Shown piece after piece: positions 33,525-45,125 of a stretch of 64,000 nt of DNA (the stretch's first letter is position 1; every line of letters begins with the position of its first letter). The notes below the pieces were generated by a model. The model ran no database searches and was not told where the DNA came from. It saw only the letters and a list, made by a program, of their open reading frames with translations. The position numbers were made by a program, and so were the translations under genes. The stretch is taken from the NCBI GenBank assembly GCA_946122785.1, contig CAMGYJ010000006.1, positions 40,692,066-40,756,065 on the forward strand, in the 5' to 3' direction. This DNA is from Linum tenue. Lineage: Eukaryota > Streptophyta > Magnoliopsida > Malpighiales > Linaceae.

Positions 33525-35720
33525 TTGCTCGTCCACATAGATTGAAGATGAGTTCAAAGAAGCCCTTATGCGAGTTCTAAGATGCAAAAATTTCCCTTGC
33601 TCTATTATGGTAGTTATGTACAAAAGTACAAAGAAAACAAACCTACTTGTGCTAAAAATTCCAAAATTTGGCATGCAATTCAAAAGAGAGAATAAAACTC
33701 TCAGGGGTCGTTTGGATGAGTCAATTGAAAAATGCTATTTGTAGGACCAAATAACTCATGTTTTTAACTTGTGGTATTTTTGTGTTATTTTCAAAAAAAC
33801 TTGAGTCAAATTGTCTTGTTTGGATGAAGCAAAATAATGAGTTATTTCTCATGTGCTATTTGTTAACATAATGAAGTCAAATACCATAATAACCTCTATA
33901 AAAAAATAGATTTATTACAAATTGTACTAACATGGTTTATTTCCAATCACAATTTACAACTTCAAAGTCAGACCATAACAAAAAGTAAAATTTCATAATT
34001 TGTGCCCTCTTTAGCAAAACCACTCCATATGGTCTTAGCACGCATATATTAGGTAAGCTATATAGAAATTGGTATACAAGTTTTAATCTAACAAGAGAGA
34101 TATGTACACAATTGGTTAGCTTGGCTGCACTATTCTCCAACCTCCTAACTTGAGAAACGCCCTTTCTTGTTCATTGTTGAATATAATTCACCCCTCTTTC
34201 ACCAGCAAGCACATGTTGACTAGGATGCAAGCAATGAGTATGAATGCAATGAAGGGGCAAGTGAATTTCACCTTCATCAATACCGTTAGATGCATCATCA
34301 GACTTTTCAGCTTTAACATAAGAACCAATGAGATAAACATATATAATATCTTCTTTTTGACATTAGACCAACAAAAGTATCCTCTAGAGAACCAGCAAAA
34401 ACAATGCTTCTAATTGCATGCTCTGCTCTCTTACTAGCAAGCAAAAAAACTCAGAAAAAACACATTTCAGAAGAGAATCCTTGCCCAGAATTTGCATAAA
34501 GCAGTGCCAAATATGCCCCCCTAAAAAACATCCAATCTAGGGGAAAAACAGCCGAAGATAACTATTGTTAATTCCATATTCTGGGTAGAGCAAATCTAGA
34601 ATAACATACCAGCACACCTGTGCATGGATGAAAATAGAGACCAGCAAACATAGCAAAACCAGAGGGTGAAATTTCATCAATGGTGGTGGAGGAACCTATT
34701 CCTTGAGGTCGAGCAATTGAAAATTTGCATAAGGATTGAATAGATTTGATTACCTGACTGATCAAGAAACTCAAATCCCATACAATTTGTTGGAGGCGAG
34801 TTTTAGAAAAGTATATGGAGGAGAGACAAAACGCCGGCTGTGACTCCTTCGGCTTCGTCAACTGCTCCCGCTGACCTTGTCTCCCCTATCCCTTTTACAT
34901 GCAACAGTTGTCGGCCTCATCCCCACTCCCCCTCGTGCACGCAGTTGTCGTTATTGTTTGCCAACAAGAGAAGGAATGGTATTCGAATGAGATTATCTTG
35001 GAAGGAAGAGAGGATGCTTTCATTTGAGGAAGAAACCTCCCCTTTAGTATATGCTCTTGAACCCTAAAATTCCAAATTTCATCATTGTTGTGAAGAAGGA
35101 GTTGAAAGATCGAAGCTGGAAGCTAGAAATTGAGTGAAGTAGGCAAACATGACAGAGAGCAGAAAAGATGGAGTCATCCATAAGAGAGAGGAAAGAGAAA
35201 GGGCAACGTGGGAAGCAAAAGATGAGAGAACGCTTTATTTGTAAATAACACCCCACCCCGTGTTATTTACAATAACGTGTTTATGCGATATTCATAAATA
35301 ACCCAACAACAAATAACCCAACCCATTAAACTTTACTCAAACAAGTTATTTGAGCTCAATTAACTCATTCTGAGTTATTTGGGTACAAATAATCCATACA
35401 AATACTTAACCCAAACAATCCTTTATTGTCAAGCAAGTGTGGAGATTTGCTTAAAACTAAAACAAAGTTTGCGAAAGGTTTCACCTCATACATTGTTTAG
35501 AATCTCGAGTTGAGTTAAGTGCTCGTAGTGGATGGAGATTGATCATATTATCCTCACGAGATATGTACCGCAGTGATGTGTTTTAGTTCTCTAAGTGTGA
35601 TGGTTAAACTTGTAAGCTACTTATGATCAACTAATTACGGTGTGTCATCATAGAGGTCTGGTGAGCTGTATGGTTATGAGTTTGGTTTGTTCGGGGGAAA
35701 AGTTCAAGTGTGAGATTATT
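33525..35720 (+). mobile_element. 3' internal remnant of element E with a MITE
   Basis: The last 300 bp end in GTTCGGGGGAAAAGTTCAAG followed by TGTGAGATTATT, a decayed polypurine tract that leads into the LTR start at 35721. The left part shows AAGAAGCCCTTATGCGAGTT but no usable frame. A MITE occupies 33704-35422. Confidence 0.5.
33704..35422. mobile_element. Harbinger-type MITE or larger non-autonomous element
   Basis: The left end GGGGTCGTTTGGATGAGT and the complement of the right end (AGGATTGTTTGGGTTAAGT) are imperfect inverted repeats. A further inward pair CCAAATAACTC is present at both ends. Flanking trinucleotides are TCA (33701-33703) and TTA (35423-35425), one mismatch from the usual TTA/TAA duplication. 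At 1.7 kb it is long for a MITE, but no transposase motif was found in any frame. Confidence 0.55.
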
Positions 35721-35792
35721 TGATAACATTCAAATTATACTATTTCAGACCCCTATTTAGTGGCATATTTTGCACTGTTTTTATATATTTAC
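35721..35792 (+). repeat. 3' LTR fragment of element E
   Basis: TGATAACATTCAAATTATAC and the next 50 bp match the LTR start at 19068. Similarity stops near 35792. The following 380 bp end in CATTCAAACGACCTCTAA (about 36160-36177), a Harbinger-like end, which suggests another inserted and rearranged element. Confidence 0.55.
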
Positions 35793-36179
35793 GGGCTTTG
35801 GAGAAGAATATCAAGACTCTGGGTTTTTTAATTTCGAAGAAGAATAGCTAGGTTTCTAGTTCTCTTGATTCTGTATTTTAGGCTTTGCTAAGTTTTTTCT
35901 TATGCAAATAACAATGAGAGGAGGAAGAAAATGTGTTCTAGAAAGAAGAAGCAGAAGAAGATAGTCGCAAGGAGGAAGATAGGTTTTGGGTAACGGATGA
36001 CATAGGAAGAAGATGATAATAAAATTGTAACTTGCATTTTTATTTATTGAAATCTCATATTCACATTCAAACAAGTTGTTTAATTGAAATTCTACATCTA
36101 AAAGACCTAAAAATTTTAAATGAGAAATTTGACCACAATCTTTCGTTTTGGAAAATACTCATTCAAACGACCTCTAACA

Positions 36180-38139
36180 ATTAACCACAGACCAAAAACA
36201 ATATGTCGAGAAAGATATGGGCATCGAATTGTGGGTTTGGACCAACCCTAAAATTTTAGGCTGATTTTAAATTTCAAAATCCATATCCCTCAAGTTTGAT
36301 TTAAGCCTACTTTATCTTTCCCACTCCCCCCAACAACAACCCAAGCTAGCTAATTCATTGTGTACCAGTAATCTTCCCATAGACAAGCATATTCTCTAAT
36401 CGTACAATAAGACCACAACAAATTCAATGGAAGAGAAGAATCCAATCCTCACTCTCACTTTACAAAACAAAATTCCCTTCTCGCCCTAATTAAACTACCA
36501 TTTCAAATAATTCAATTTTTATATCTCTTTGATTTTTTTAGCTCCAGCTTTGACTGTATTTGCTCTGAGTTCCGTGAGAGGACTCTTTGGAGAGAGATGA
36601 CATTCATCATCTACCTTCGATGTTTCCCACAATTTTAACTTATCCAGCAAAACACCACTCTCACCAAGAGTCAGTGGACAAAACAGAAGCACTTGATCTC
36701 TTATCTCATGCATGGCTCTTATTTATGTTCGGTACTCCCCATTTCCATTCACCTCCCTCTACATTTGAAATTAGCATTTTTGGGATCCTGATTAGTGAAA
36801 CCCTTAACACAACCTAGGATCAAGATGTTTCCATGCATTCTATACAAGCACGACTTGTTTGTGGTAATAGCTTAAATAAGGTGCTTCATTACCTAATTGG
36901 TTCATGTTGTTGACCATGATTAAGGACTCGAACTAGAGAGCTTCAAAAGTAAACTTAGATGTCGTTTATCACTAGTTTAGATAGATGTAGTTCGAGAATA
37001 AGTACTCCAATTTAGCATGAATGAGGTTCATAATTTTGGAATCGAAAAAAGATATGTGGTGAAAGATAGATTTACTTTATATAACTAAAAAAGACATCCT
37101 CCATTACTTGGCGTTAGATGTATAAGTTAATAAAAAAGTCTAACTGAGAGAAGTATAGACTATCAAATGTCAAACTCTAGTTAAATAAATTCTAAAAGTT
37201 GAACCATGAAATGTAATTATCTTTCTTTTTTGCCTCTAACTAAACCAAGAGGCTGTTGCTCTAGTAAAGTTACATAATTACTAAGCTTATATAACTAACT
37301 TGTGGTAGTAACATACTTAAGTTGAGAGTTGGATGTTTTTTTTATTGTAGAACTAAATTCAAAAAATTGCGATTAAATTCAGTAAATAGATTATAAGTGA
37401 GCAAGTGATGATAACATTATGATTATACTTATATTTTCTTTCATTGATGAAATGGGTAATTATGTACTGAATTCATGATTACATGTTTAAAATCGTGTTT
37501 GGTGTCAATGTTTTAATGATAATATTTTGATTCTAAGGTTTTTTTTTTTTTTTGTTGGTGTTTTGTCATCTTCTGAGGAATGAACATTTTTACACAGGCG
37601 TTTTGCCAACTTTTCACGCAATACCAATTAAAGTAATCATTTTTCACAAGGAAAATAAATGGGAATGCCCCCATGGTTTACTTTTATATTTGAGGAAAAT
37701 AAGACATTTTCCAATTCCAAGTTTGCCCACAAACCAAACACTAAGAAGAGAATAAATGTGAGAGTATGACCATAATAATTTGGTAAAATTATACAACCAG
37801 AAGAAGGTATAATAATTAAAAAAAATTAAATGTAATATAAAAACTTGAAAATGAAAAGGTGAAGAAAAGCGCATTACACACCAAGGTGCAAAATAGCAAC
37901 CTCCACCATTAATACTATTAACATCGTTTACTTTGCACTGAAAATTATCAAAATTATTTTTATTAATTTTCCCCTAAATTTTGATCGGCGATCGGAAACC
38001 TCTCAATCTTCCCCTTGCCTCCCCCGGCCGTCGAATTTCTTCCCATCGGTCAGGGTAGCCCGCCGATTCTGCCTATCATTCCCCCCTTTCCAAAACCCTA
38101 ATTCCCTTCTTCATTAAAAAAAAGGAGGGAGGAGAAATT
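36180..38139. other. Intergenic sequence upstream of the J-protein gene
   Basis: AT-rich, with no repeat or reading frame I can assign. Small frames at 36519-36817 and 37552-37874 lack domains. The last 200 bp become C/T-rich (CCCCGGCCGTCG, CCCCCCTTTCC), as is common near plant transcription starts. Confidence 0.5.
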
Positions 38140-39144
38140 GTCTTTTGTTGGGTTCCTTTGTATGTTGGTTGCAGTGTGGGTTTGAGTGTTTAACAGTTAC
38201 AGTGAGATTCAGCAATCTCAAAGTCACTATCTTGATTTGCTCGAGCTCCCACTGTCCACGTGGCGATCTGGGTCTCTGCTTTCCACTTCTCCCTCTCATG
38301 CGTAAATCTCAGTGAGCTCCCTCAACTCCTTTTGTTTCCAGCTTTCTGCAATTTTATTTCTGGGTTTAATTTTATTACTTCGCATTTGCTTGTAAATGTG
38401 AATCGTAACTGGTTTGGGACTTCCGGACTTCGATCTAACTGGGGAGTTACTTTTGTGGGTGGGCTGAATAGTTTTTTCAGCATCATTTGTTGTTAATCTA
38501 GGGTTTAATTCAGCTTCGATCTACTTGCATTTGATTTTCAATTTGGAGTTTGAGGTAGCTTCAACTGAATTCTGGGCTAGGTCGCGTGTTGGAGTTATCG
38601 ATTTTCTCAGCTGGGTTTGTTTAGGGTAGCTTTTTAATTGACGAGCGGTGGACTGTTGTGGCTGCTTGTTTGATCAAAACACTTATTGGAATTCCGGTAA
38701 AACTGGACCGCTAGAACTCGAAATTTTCGCTGTTTCATTGCTGGGTTTAATTGTTTTAACTGATTTGATTTTCAGGTCTGGAGAAGAAAGTAATCCATAC
38801 GGTTTGTTGTTTGTTCTGTCTTTCGTTTTTCCGCTTCCATTTCCCATTTGCCAAAAGTAGCTTTGACTGAGTGTTGAATGCGTTCTGAAAAGGAGTTGAA
38901 CTTATGTAGAGAAGCAATTGATGTATACGTTACTGTTGCAGGACTTTAGTCCCTCCTGTAGAAATTCTTTTGACTTTGGTCTGTTGTAATTCATTCTGAG
39001 AAAATGTTGGTTGCAGATAAGGAAATGTGCGTCTTTGGTGGAAGGAGTCGTCATCTGGTGCATTTATGCTTGCTAGGCTGGCCATAGCTTTTGCTTCAAA
39101 GGTTTTTAGTTATACACAGAATCCAAATTGATCTTTCACCTGTA
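38140..39144 (+). promoter_or_regulatory. Probable 5' leader with one or two introns of the J-protein gene
   Basis: The stretch has plant splice-like signals: a donor candidate at 38302 (GTAAAT), an acceptor TTTTCAG at 38775, a donor candidate after GAAGAAA near 38790 and an acceptor TTGCAG at 39016. T-rich sequence precedes both acceptors. Upstream ATGs in 38260-38860 lie in what would be intron. RNA evidence is needed to choose among these; I infer only that the leader is probably spliced. Confidence 0.35.
38256..38263. promoter_or_regulatory. G-box CCACGTGG
   Basis: A perfect palindromic G-box (CACGTG core in CCACGTGGC), the binding site of plant bZIP and bHLH factors and the core of ABA-response elements. 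It lies about 890 bp upstream of the J-protein start codon, near the likely transcription start. Function is inferred from sequence only. Confidence 0.5.
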
Positions 39145-41100
39145 ATGGAAGCAAACATAGCAGAGGCCATTCGAGCCAAAGAAACTGCTGAGAGAAGATT
39201 CGCGGAGAAGAATTTCACCACAGCTAAGAACTATGCACTCAAGGCCAAATCCCTTTGCCCAGGACTCGAAGGCATCTCTCAAATGCTCGCCACTTTTGAT
39301 GTCTACATGGCATCTGAAGCCAAATGTAACGGTGGCCAAGTTGACTACTACTCAGTCCTCGGCTTAAAACCCACATCGGATCGAGATGCCGTGAAAAAGC
39401 AGTACCGGAAATTGGCTGTCTTACTCCACCCTGACAAGAACAAAACAGTTGGAGCAGATGGTGCCTTTAAACTTGTCTCAGAAGCTTGGACTGTGTTATC
39501 AGACACCCTCAAGAGAGCCTCCTACGATCTCAAAAAGCAGTATGCCACAAGCTCATCAGTAAAAAATCATGGTCTCGATACTTTCTGGACGGTCTGCACC
39601 TCATGCAGAGTTCAGTATGAGTACCTTCGGAAGTACGTGAACAAGAGGCTTTCTTGTAAGAACTGCCGGGGTACTTTTGTTGCTGTGGAGACGGGTACAG
39701 CTCCAGTTAATGGGTCTTTTCCCTACAGTCCTTGGACTTATGTCCCTAGCACAAATGGCTACACAAGTTATGAAGGGGTTTCCTATATCCCTACCACGAC
39801 AAATGCTACTGTATACACCACTCATGGATATGATTATGTTCCGAATGTATCGTTTCAATGGGGATCTTACTCTGGAACTTCTGGAGGTTTATGTTCTAAT
39901 GGAACTTCATCTGGAGATGGGTTTTATCAGGTTAATGGAAATGTTGCTTCTCAAAGACGGAAGGTTAAGTCAGGGTTGAACGAGAAACTGAAAACTGCTC
40001 CTCCTGCTCCTGCTCCTGCTCCTGCTGCAGCTGCTGCTACTGTGATGGCTAGTGTGAGCACGAATGCACCAGTTAATAACTTTGTCAGGTATCTCACCAA
40101 AGCTGGGAGGCCTGATAAGAGAAGGAAGATTGTTGTTGGAGCGAGTTTTAGAAATGGGTTTGAAGAAAAAGATCCGAACCCTCCATTGGAATTAGGGTTT
40201 GCTGATGCACATGCAAAGCTTGAACCTGAACCTAAGGTTTCAAGCCCGGTTGTGGTCCTGCCTCCATTTGACGTTAGGAAGTTTCTGATAGATAAGGCGA
40301 GGTGTGAAATTGGATTGAGGTTGGAAGAAATGGAGCGAACTGAGGCTGCCCTTAAAGCAGATTCTGGAATCTTTTCTGGACGTGTGAGCAATAAGCTACA
40401 TAGTATAACAGTTCCTGATCCGGACTTCCATGATTTCGATAAGGATAGATCGGAGGAGTGTTTCGCACCAAAGCAGATATGGGCATTGTACGATGAAGAT
40501 GATGGTATGCCGCGACTCTACTGCTTAATCCGTGAGGTGGTCTCTGTTAAACCCTTCAAGATTCTAATAACTTACTTGAGCTCCAAGACAGATGCAGAAT
40601 TTGGTTCGATGAACTGGATTAGTTATGGGTTTACAAAATCTTGTGGACATTTTAGAGCTTGGAATTCTGATACCATTGATAAGGTCAATGTCTTTTCTCA
40701 TCTGTTGAGAGGGCAGAAAGCTGGAAGGGGTGGATGTGTGAGGATCTTCCCAAGATGCGGCGAGATTTGGGCGGTTTATAGACATTGGTCAACCGAATGG
40801 ACCAGGTCAACGCCAGATGATGTGAGGCACAGTTATGAGATGGTGGAAGTGCTGGACAATTACTCTGAGGATCAAGGAGTCTGCATTGCTCCATTGATCA
40901 AGCTATCTGGTTTCAAGACGGTTTATCAGAGAGATGAGAGACAGGATGCGATAAAGTGGGTCCCGAGGCCTGAGATGTTCCGGTTCTCTCACCAGGTCCC
41001 ATCTTGGTCTCTTGACGGGAAGGCAAGCAATCTTCCGGATAATTGTTGGGATTTGGATCCTGCAGCAACTCCCGACGAACTGCTTCAAGCAAAGGGTTAG
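39145..41100 (+). CDS. J-domain (DnaJ/HSP40) protein with DUF3444 C-terminal domain
   Basis: A single-exon frame of 651 residues from the MEANIAEAI start; an upstream in-frame ATG at 39091 adds 18 residues untypical of the family. A conserved helical N-terminus (RAKETAERRFAEKNF) precedes the J domain at about 67-130, which has the HPD motif at 95-97 that stimulates Hsp70 ATPase. A Cys-rich zinc-ribbon-like segment follows (151-174, CTSC and CKNC). Then come a Tyr/Gly/Ser-rich linker, an Ala-Pro run (285-300), a basic KRRK cluster near 325 that could act as a nuclear signal, and DUF3444 at about 437-620 (QIWALYDEDDGMPRLY, GEIWAVYRHW). This architecture is specific to plant J proteins, thought to be Hsp70 co-chaperones; client and location are unknown. 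The frame is intact, unlike every neighbour. Confidence 0.93.
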   Translation: MEANIAEAIRAKETAERRFAEKNFTTAKNYALKAKSLCPGLEGISQMLATFDVYMASEAKCNGGQVDYYSVLGLKPTSDRDAVKKQYRKLAVLLHPDKNKTVGADGAFKLVSEAWTVLSDTLKRASYDLKKQYATSSSVKNHGLDTFWTVCTSCRVQYEYLRKYVNKRLSCKNCRGTFVAVETGTAPVNGSFPYSPWTYVPSTNGYTSYEGVSYIPTTTNATVYTTHGYDYVPNVSFQWGSYSGTSGGLCSNGTSSGDGFYQVNGNVASQRRKVKSGLNEKLKTAPPAPAPAPAAAAATVMASVSTNAPVNNFVRYLTKAGRPDKRRKIVVGASFRNGFEEKDPNPPLELGFADAHAKLEPEPKVSSPVVVLPPFDVRKFLIDKARCEIGLRLEEMERTEAALKADSGIFSGRVSNKLHSITVPDPDFHDFDKDRSEECFAPKQIWALYDEDDGMPRLYCLIREVVSVKPFKILITYLSSKTDAEFGSMNWISYGFTKSCGHFRAWNSDTIDKVNVFSHLLRGQKAGRGGCVRIFPRCGEIWAVYRHWSTEWTRSTPDDVRHSYEMVEVLDNYSEDQGVCIAPLIKLSGFKTVYQRDERQDAIKWVPRPEMFRFSHQVPSWSLDGKASNLPDNCWDLDPAATPDELLQAKG

Positions 41101-42443
41101 TTCTTTCATTCCGGGGGACGTTATGATTCCATTACATCGTTACAGAAGGTGAAGATGATGGATGTTTAGGTTGACTGTACAATACTTGCATGCATGGATG
41201 GCTCAACTAAAGACGTCATCTTTATGCAAAGATTTAACTCCAAATATGATTTTTAGAATTTCTTTTACCTGTTTTATGTTTCTTACTGAGGGAAGAAGGA
41301 AGTGAAATGATGAAGAACCCATAAGTCAGAGAGATTGTAGGAGTCTTGTTATTGGATTGGATTATGAGGAGAGGGGGGGTATTTATAGCTCTGTTTCTGT
41401 CTGAATGGAGCTCTGTTGTAACAATTTAGTTTAGAGAGAACTGATTGAGGTCTGAAACATTCGCTTCTCTGACGGAAACTTGTACTGTCCTTATATCTCC
41501 TTTGTTTGTCTGTCTGTATGTCCACAGTGCATCTCTCAATCCCAGCATCTTGTCAGATTTGCAGTCTTAAGTTATGCAGGATCACATTGAGCAATGAACT
41601 CCAACTGCTGTAGCACCCTTTGCTCCGACAAACTTTAACTGGAGTAATATAATGACACAATCAAGAAAGGATAACAAAAATGCTAAGGGTGGTTTGGCTG
41701 TCTTAATATTGAGTGCATAGTGTCGTGAATAAAGACCAATTTGTTAACTGTGGAAGCAGCACGAGAAAATAGAAGAAAAGGCGTCATACACTGCAAAGCA
41801 ACACAAACCGATCAGCTATTTACACACATGTACATGATATGTGTAAGCTACAAAACCAGTAAACAAACTTTCATTTCGTACAAGTACTTGACGTCTTGAC
41901 CGATTTATTTTTAAACTAGGGCAAGTAATTCGAGTTGTTGCATCAAATAATGTAGATAGGAAGTGCAGTGTGCAGACAGAACAAGTGGTGCGACAGAATC
42001 TAAGCTACCTCGTGGGAAGATCTGGTGCTAGTGTGCTAGAGGTCTAGTGTGTACAAACGTTGAATAGAAGACTGAACCTTGGATACGTATGCAACAACGG
42101 AAGTACGGATGTCTGTTGCTTTTATAGTGATAGACATACAATACAATCCAAGGTTAGCATAATACTGAGGAGACCGTGGACGAAGGCATCAAGAAGAAAG
42201 GACTTGACTTGATTGATGTCATGGAAACTGGGACGGGAAGTGGAAACATATGGGCCAAGGTGTCCAAAGTCAACACTAATGAGCTGACGTACTTGGGCTG
42301 TCCACTTTGTTCCGCGCTTGTTTTTGTAGGTATTCCAATTGGATCGGCAACTCTTGTGGCCCGCAGTAACATGGATCTGGATGAATCAAGTCCATCCTTT
42401 TCTTTCTCGCATGGGTTTGTCGCTGCAAACGAGTCCAATGCTT
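41101..42443 (+). other. 3' flank of the J-protein gene, unassigned sequence
   Basis: The first few hundred bases are probably 3' UTR; the nearest AATAAA is distant (41728-41733), so the poly(A) site is unclear. At 42154-42534 overlapping frames exist on both strands, 89 codons plus and 126 minus. I recognise neither, and codon-position evidence is lacking. An exon of an unannotated gene or a decayed insertion are both possible. Confidence 0.4.
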
Positions 42444-42451
42444 GAAGTGGG

Positions 42452-43229
42452 TAAGACTGGAAGTTTAGTACCAGTATTTCGGATATATCGAATACCGTAT
42501 CTAATTTGTCTATATTTGGTGTTACCGAATACACGTATTATTTTTTTGGGATTGTGATTGAATTTCTATTGTTATTCGGTATTAGGGATTACGGGATTGG
42601 GATCAGTATATACCGAAATACCGATCAATACCACAATATAAGCTAGTGTGTATTTTATCCTCTCAACAAAACTCAGTCATTCACTACTACACGACCTTCA
42701 ACCACCAAAAGTGTCATTTAATTATACATAGATCATTCTATCACTATTTCACTACTTAGAAGTCCTCATCCAACTCAATTTTGACGTTCCAATTTAAGTC
42801 ACTCTCATCTCTCACTTAATCTCTTGTTATTTTCATAACACCAAAAAGCTATTAGTCGTATCTCAACTTCCAATTCGTCAAATTAAAGATTACCAATGAT
42901 AAGAACTTGAGATGTCACCTCACCTCTATTCTCCTTATCCATATCTTAGCTCTAAGCAAACTCAAGACTATTTGCTTAGTCGCTTTTCCCTAAATTAAAC
43001 AATTAACTATAATTTATATATTTAATTATTAATTATAAAGGTTATTAATTTCGTATTCGGTAATACTGATTGGAATACCGAAATACCGATTGGGATACCG
43101 AAATATTTAGGTATTGAAATTGGAATACCGAAATTATTTAAGGATTGGATTGATTTTAGGGTGTAATTTGGTTTTCGAAATTTTGATATATGGCATTATG
43201 ATACCGATACTGTACCGATTTCCACCCTA
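42452..43229. mobile_element. Candidate hAT-like MITE rich in ATACCGA motifs
   Basis: The right end, complemented, starts TAGGGTGGAAATCGGTACAG. The left end, TAAGACTGGAAGTTTAGTAC followed by CAGTATTTCGG, is a diverged version. Both ends carry clusters of AATACCGA and its complement, typical of subterminal repeats. Flanking octamers GAAGTGGG (42444-42451) and GTCGTGGG (43230-43237) agree at six of eight positions. No coding capacity. Confidence 0.5.
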
Positions 43230-43237
43230 GTCGTGGG

Positions 43238-44389
43238 TGACGCCTTACTCAGGGTCAACAAGCCTGCTTCAATTCACCAGCTACGGCCAGCCTTAATATT
43301 TTCGTGTGGATTTACGAATTTGCTCATGGGATATTGGTAGAAGTAAGACTGTTGCTTTAGTGCGAGACCTGTGTCTCCTCCGCATAATTCATACATATAT
43401 TTGTATGTGTTATAAATCTACTTTGGAACAATAATAGTCAATTTTTCTAAAAATATACAAAATGTTCAATTTCGTCCAAAATTTTAAGTCATGCTTATTG
43501 GACTAACGTTTTGGCTGATTTGGCGACATGCAATAAAATAATATTGCCGAGTGGAATTAACTAAATTATCTTACATAGCCATATTTATCTACTTTGTAAT
43601 AATAATAGCTAATTTATGAGAAATAAAAATGGCAAAATACACCTATATAGCCACAATTTTTCAATTTTTGACAATAATAGTCTGAAAAATACACAAAATA
43701 GTCAATTCCGTCAAATTCTGAACGGTTTTATCTAACAGTCTTACTAAACTAACAAAATTGCTGACATGAGGTCATTTTCTTCAATAACAATCCACATGGA
43801 TTAAAGAAAATAATAATAATAATAATAATAATAACTTCACAAAAAAATCCAACTTCTCGTCTTCCCAATCTCATATCCTCGTCTTTCCACCTCGCTCTTA
43901 GTCTTCTTCTTAGCCTCCGCTGCCCTCGCCATGTCTGGTGATGCCGCAACTCCTCTCTAGCTCCGGTGGATTTAGGACTTTCTAATAGTACCAGTTGATA
44001 TCTCTCTTCACCTCACCCAAAATCCCCATATCTCCTCGTCGTGGCTTTCTTCCTCGTTCTTCATTCCATTTCGTCTTTTCATGACTTCAACGCTTCCATC
44101 TCTTTCATGCTAGGAGAATCCGCTGTCTAGTGGCAAAAGTAAGACAACAAGGAGATTGGGAATTTTGGTTTCGAGCAAGATGAATAGAGTCGAGCTGTGG
44201 GATGGAGGGGGAGAGATGATTGAGAGTTGAGGAGCTCAAGGGCACTACATCTCCGGCCTCTCAACCCTCGAAACATTCAGTGCCTACCCGGAACCCCATC
44301 TAATCATTCATCTTCTTTCAATTGCATCCCTCTCCAACTCCCTCAAGTTGTTGGCCTCCCGAATCGTACAGGAATCTTCATCCCAGCCT
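43238..44389. other. Unassigned sequence with TAA/AAT microsatellite
   Basis: AATAATAGTCAATTT-type short repeats occur at 43425-43690 and an AAT microsatellite at about 43808-43834. The region resembles sequence at 52450-52620 (AATAATAGCCAAACC), so both may be ends of one older repeat split by the copia element, but I could not define termini. No gene. Confidence 0.4.
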
Positions 44390-44394
44390 AGTCC

Positions 44395-45099
44395 TGTTGG
44401 AAATGTATGAATAGCTTTGAAAGCTATAGAGTCTCAAGTGGAAAAACTACCACATTGGTAGTTTTACTTGGTGAAATATGTATAAAGATAAGAGCCTCTC
44501 TCCTAAGGGCATGCCCCTTGGGATGACCCACTTTTGTGGGAGAGGGAGGACCTAACGGACCACCAGACGCGCGCGCCGTCCGACTGACCGGTTGGTTGGT
44601 TGGTTCACTTGAGACTATATATTTTTTGGAGAAATACCGAACGAAATTAATTATCTAATAATTAATTATTAATCGGTTATTCTGAGGAATATTCTAAGGA
44701 TAATCGATAAAAGGAATATTCGAAGGATAATCCCGCAGGATTTATCTTAACTGACGGTTTTTAATTAAGGAAGTAATTATCTTCCTTAATTAATCCGACT
44801 TATTCCCCAAGCTAGAGGGTCTTTTCCTAAGGGTTCGGCTCCTATAAATAGCCGCCTCCCCATCCTCTCTAAACACACCATAACGAGCATAAACACAATA
44901 GAGAGAGTGTTCAAAGAGCTCCGGTTTTCGCACAAAACTGCGAGTACAGAGAGGAGCTGTTTTATCCTAGAGACGACCGGTTGATAGTCTGCCGTGTGCA
45001 TCGAGGGCTGTTCCGCGAATGTCTTAAAGAGAGCGACCTAGTCCGCGACTCAGCTCCAGATTCGGTAACATCGTTCTTGTTGTTGTTCCGTTCCTAACA
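44395..45099 (+). repeat. 5' LTR of the copia element
   Basis: Runs from TGTTGGAAATG to TTCCTAACA. The TATA box is TATAAATA at 44843-44850. It contains several perfect short hairpins (AAAAACTACC region, about 44441-44466; GGAAGTAATTATCTTCC, about 44769-44785). It differs from the 3' LTR by many substitutions and by length changes in the GCGC/CCGAC hairpin tract, so the insertion is not recent. Confidence 0.95.
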
Positions 45100-45125
45100 A
45101 TTTTAAGACGATCGAAGAGAACAAC

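Noticed and set aside
39951..40391. 146-codon minus-strand frame
   Set aside because: It overlaps the J-protein coding sequence antisense; its Ala/Gly run mirrors the Ala-Pro codons.
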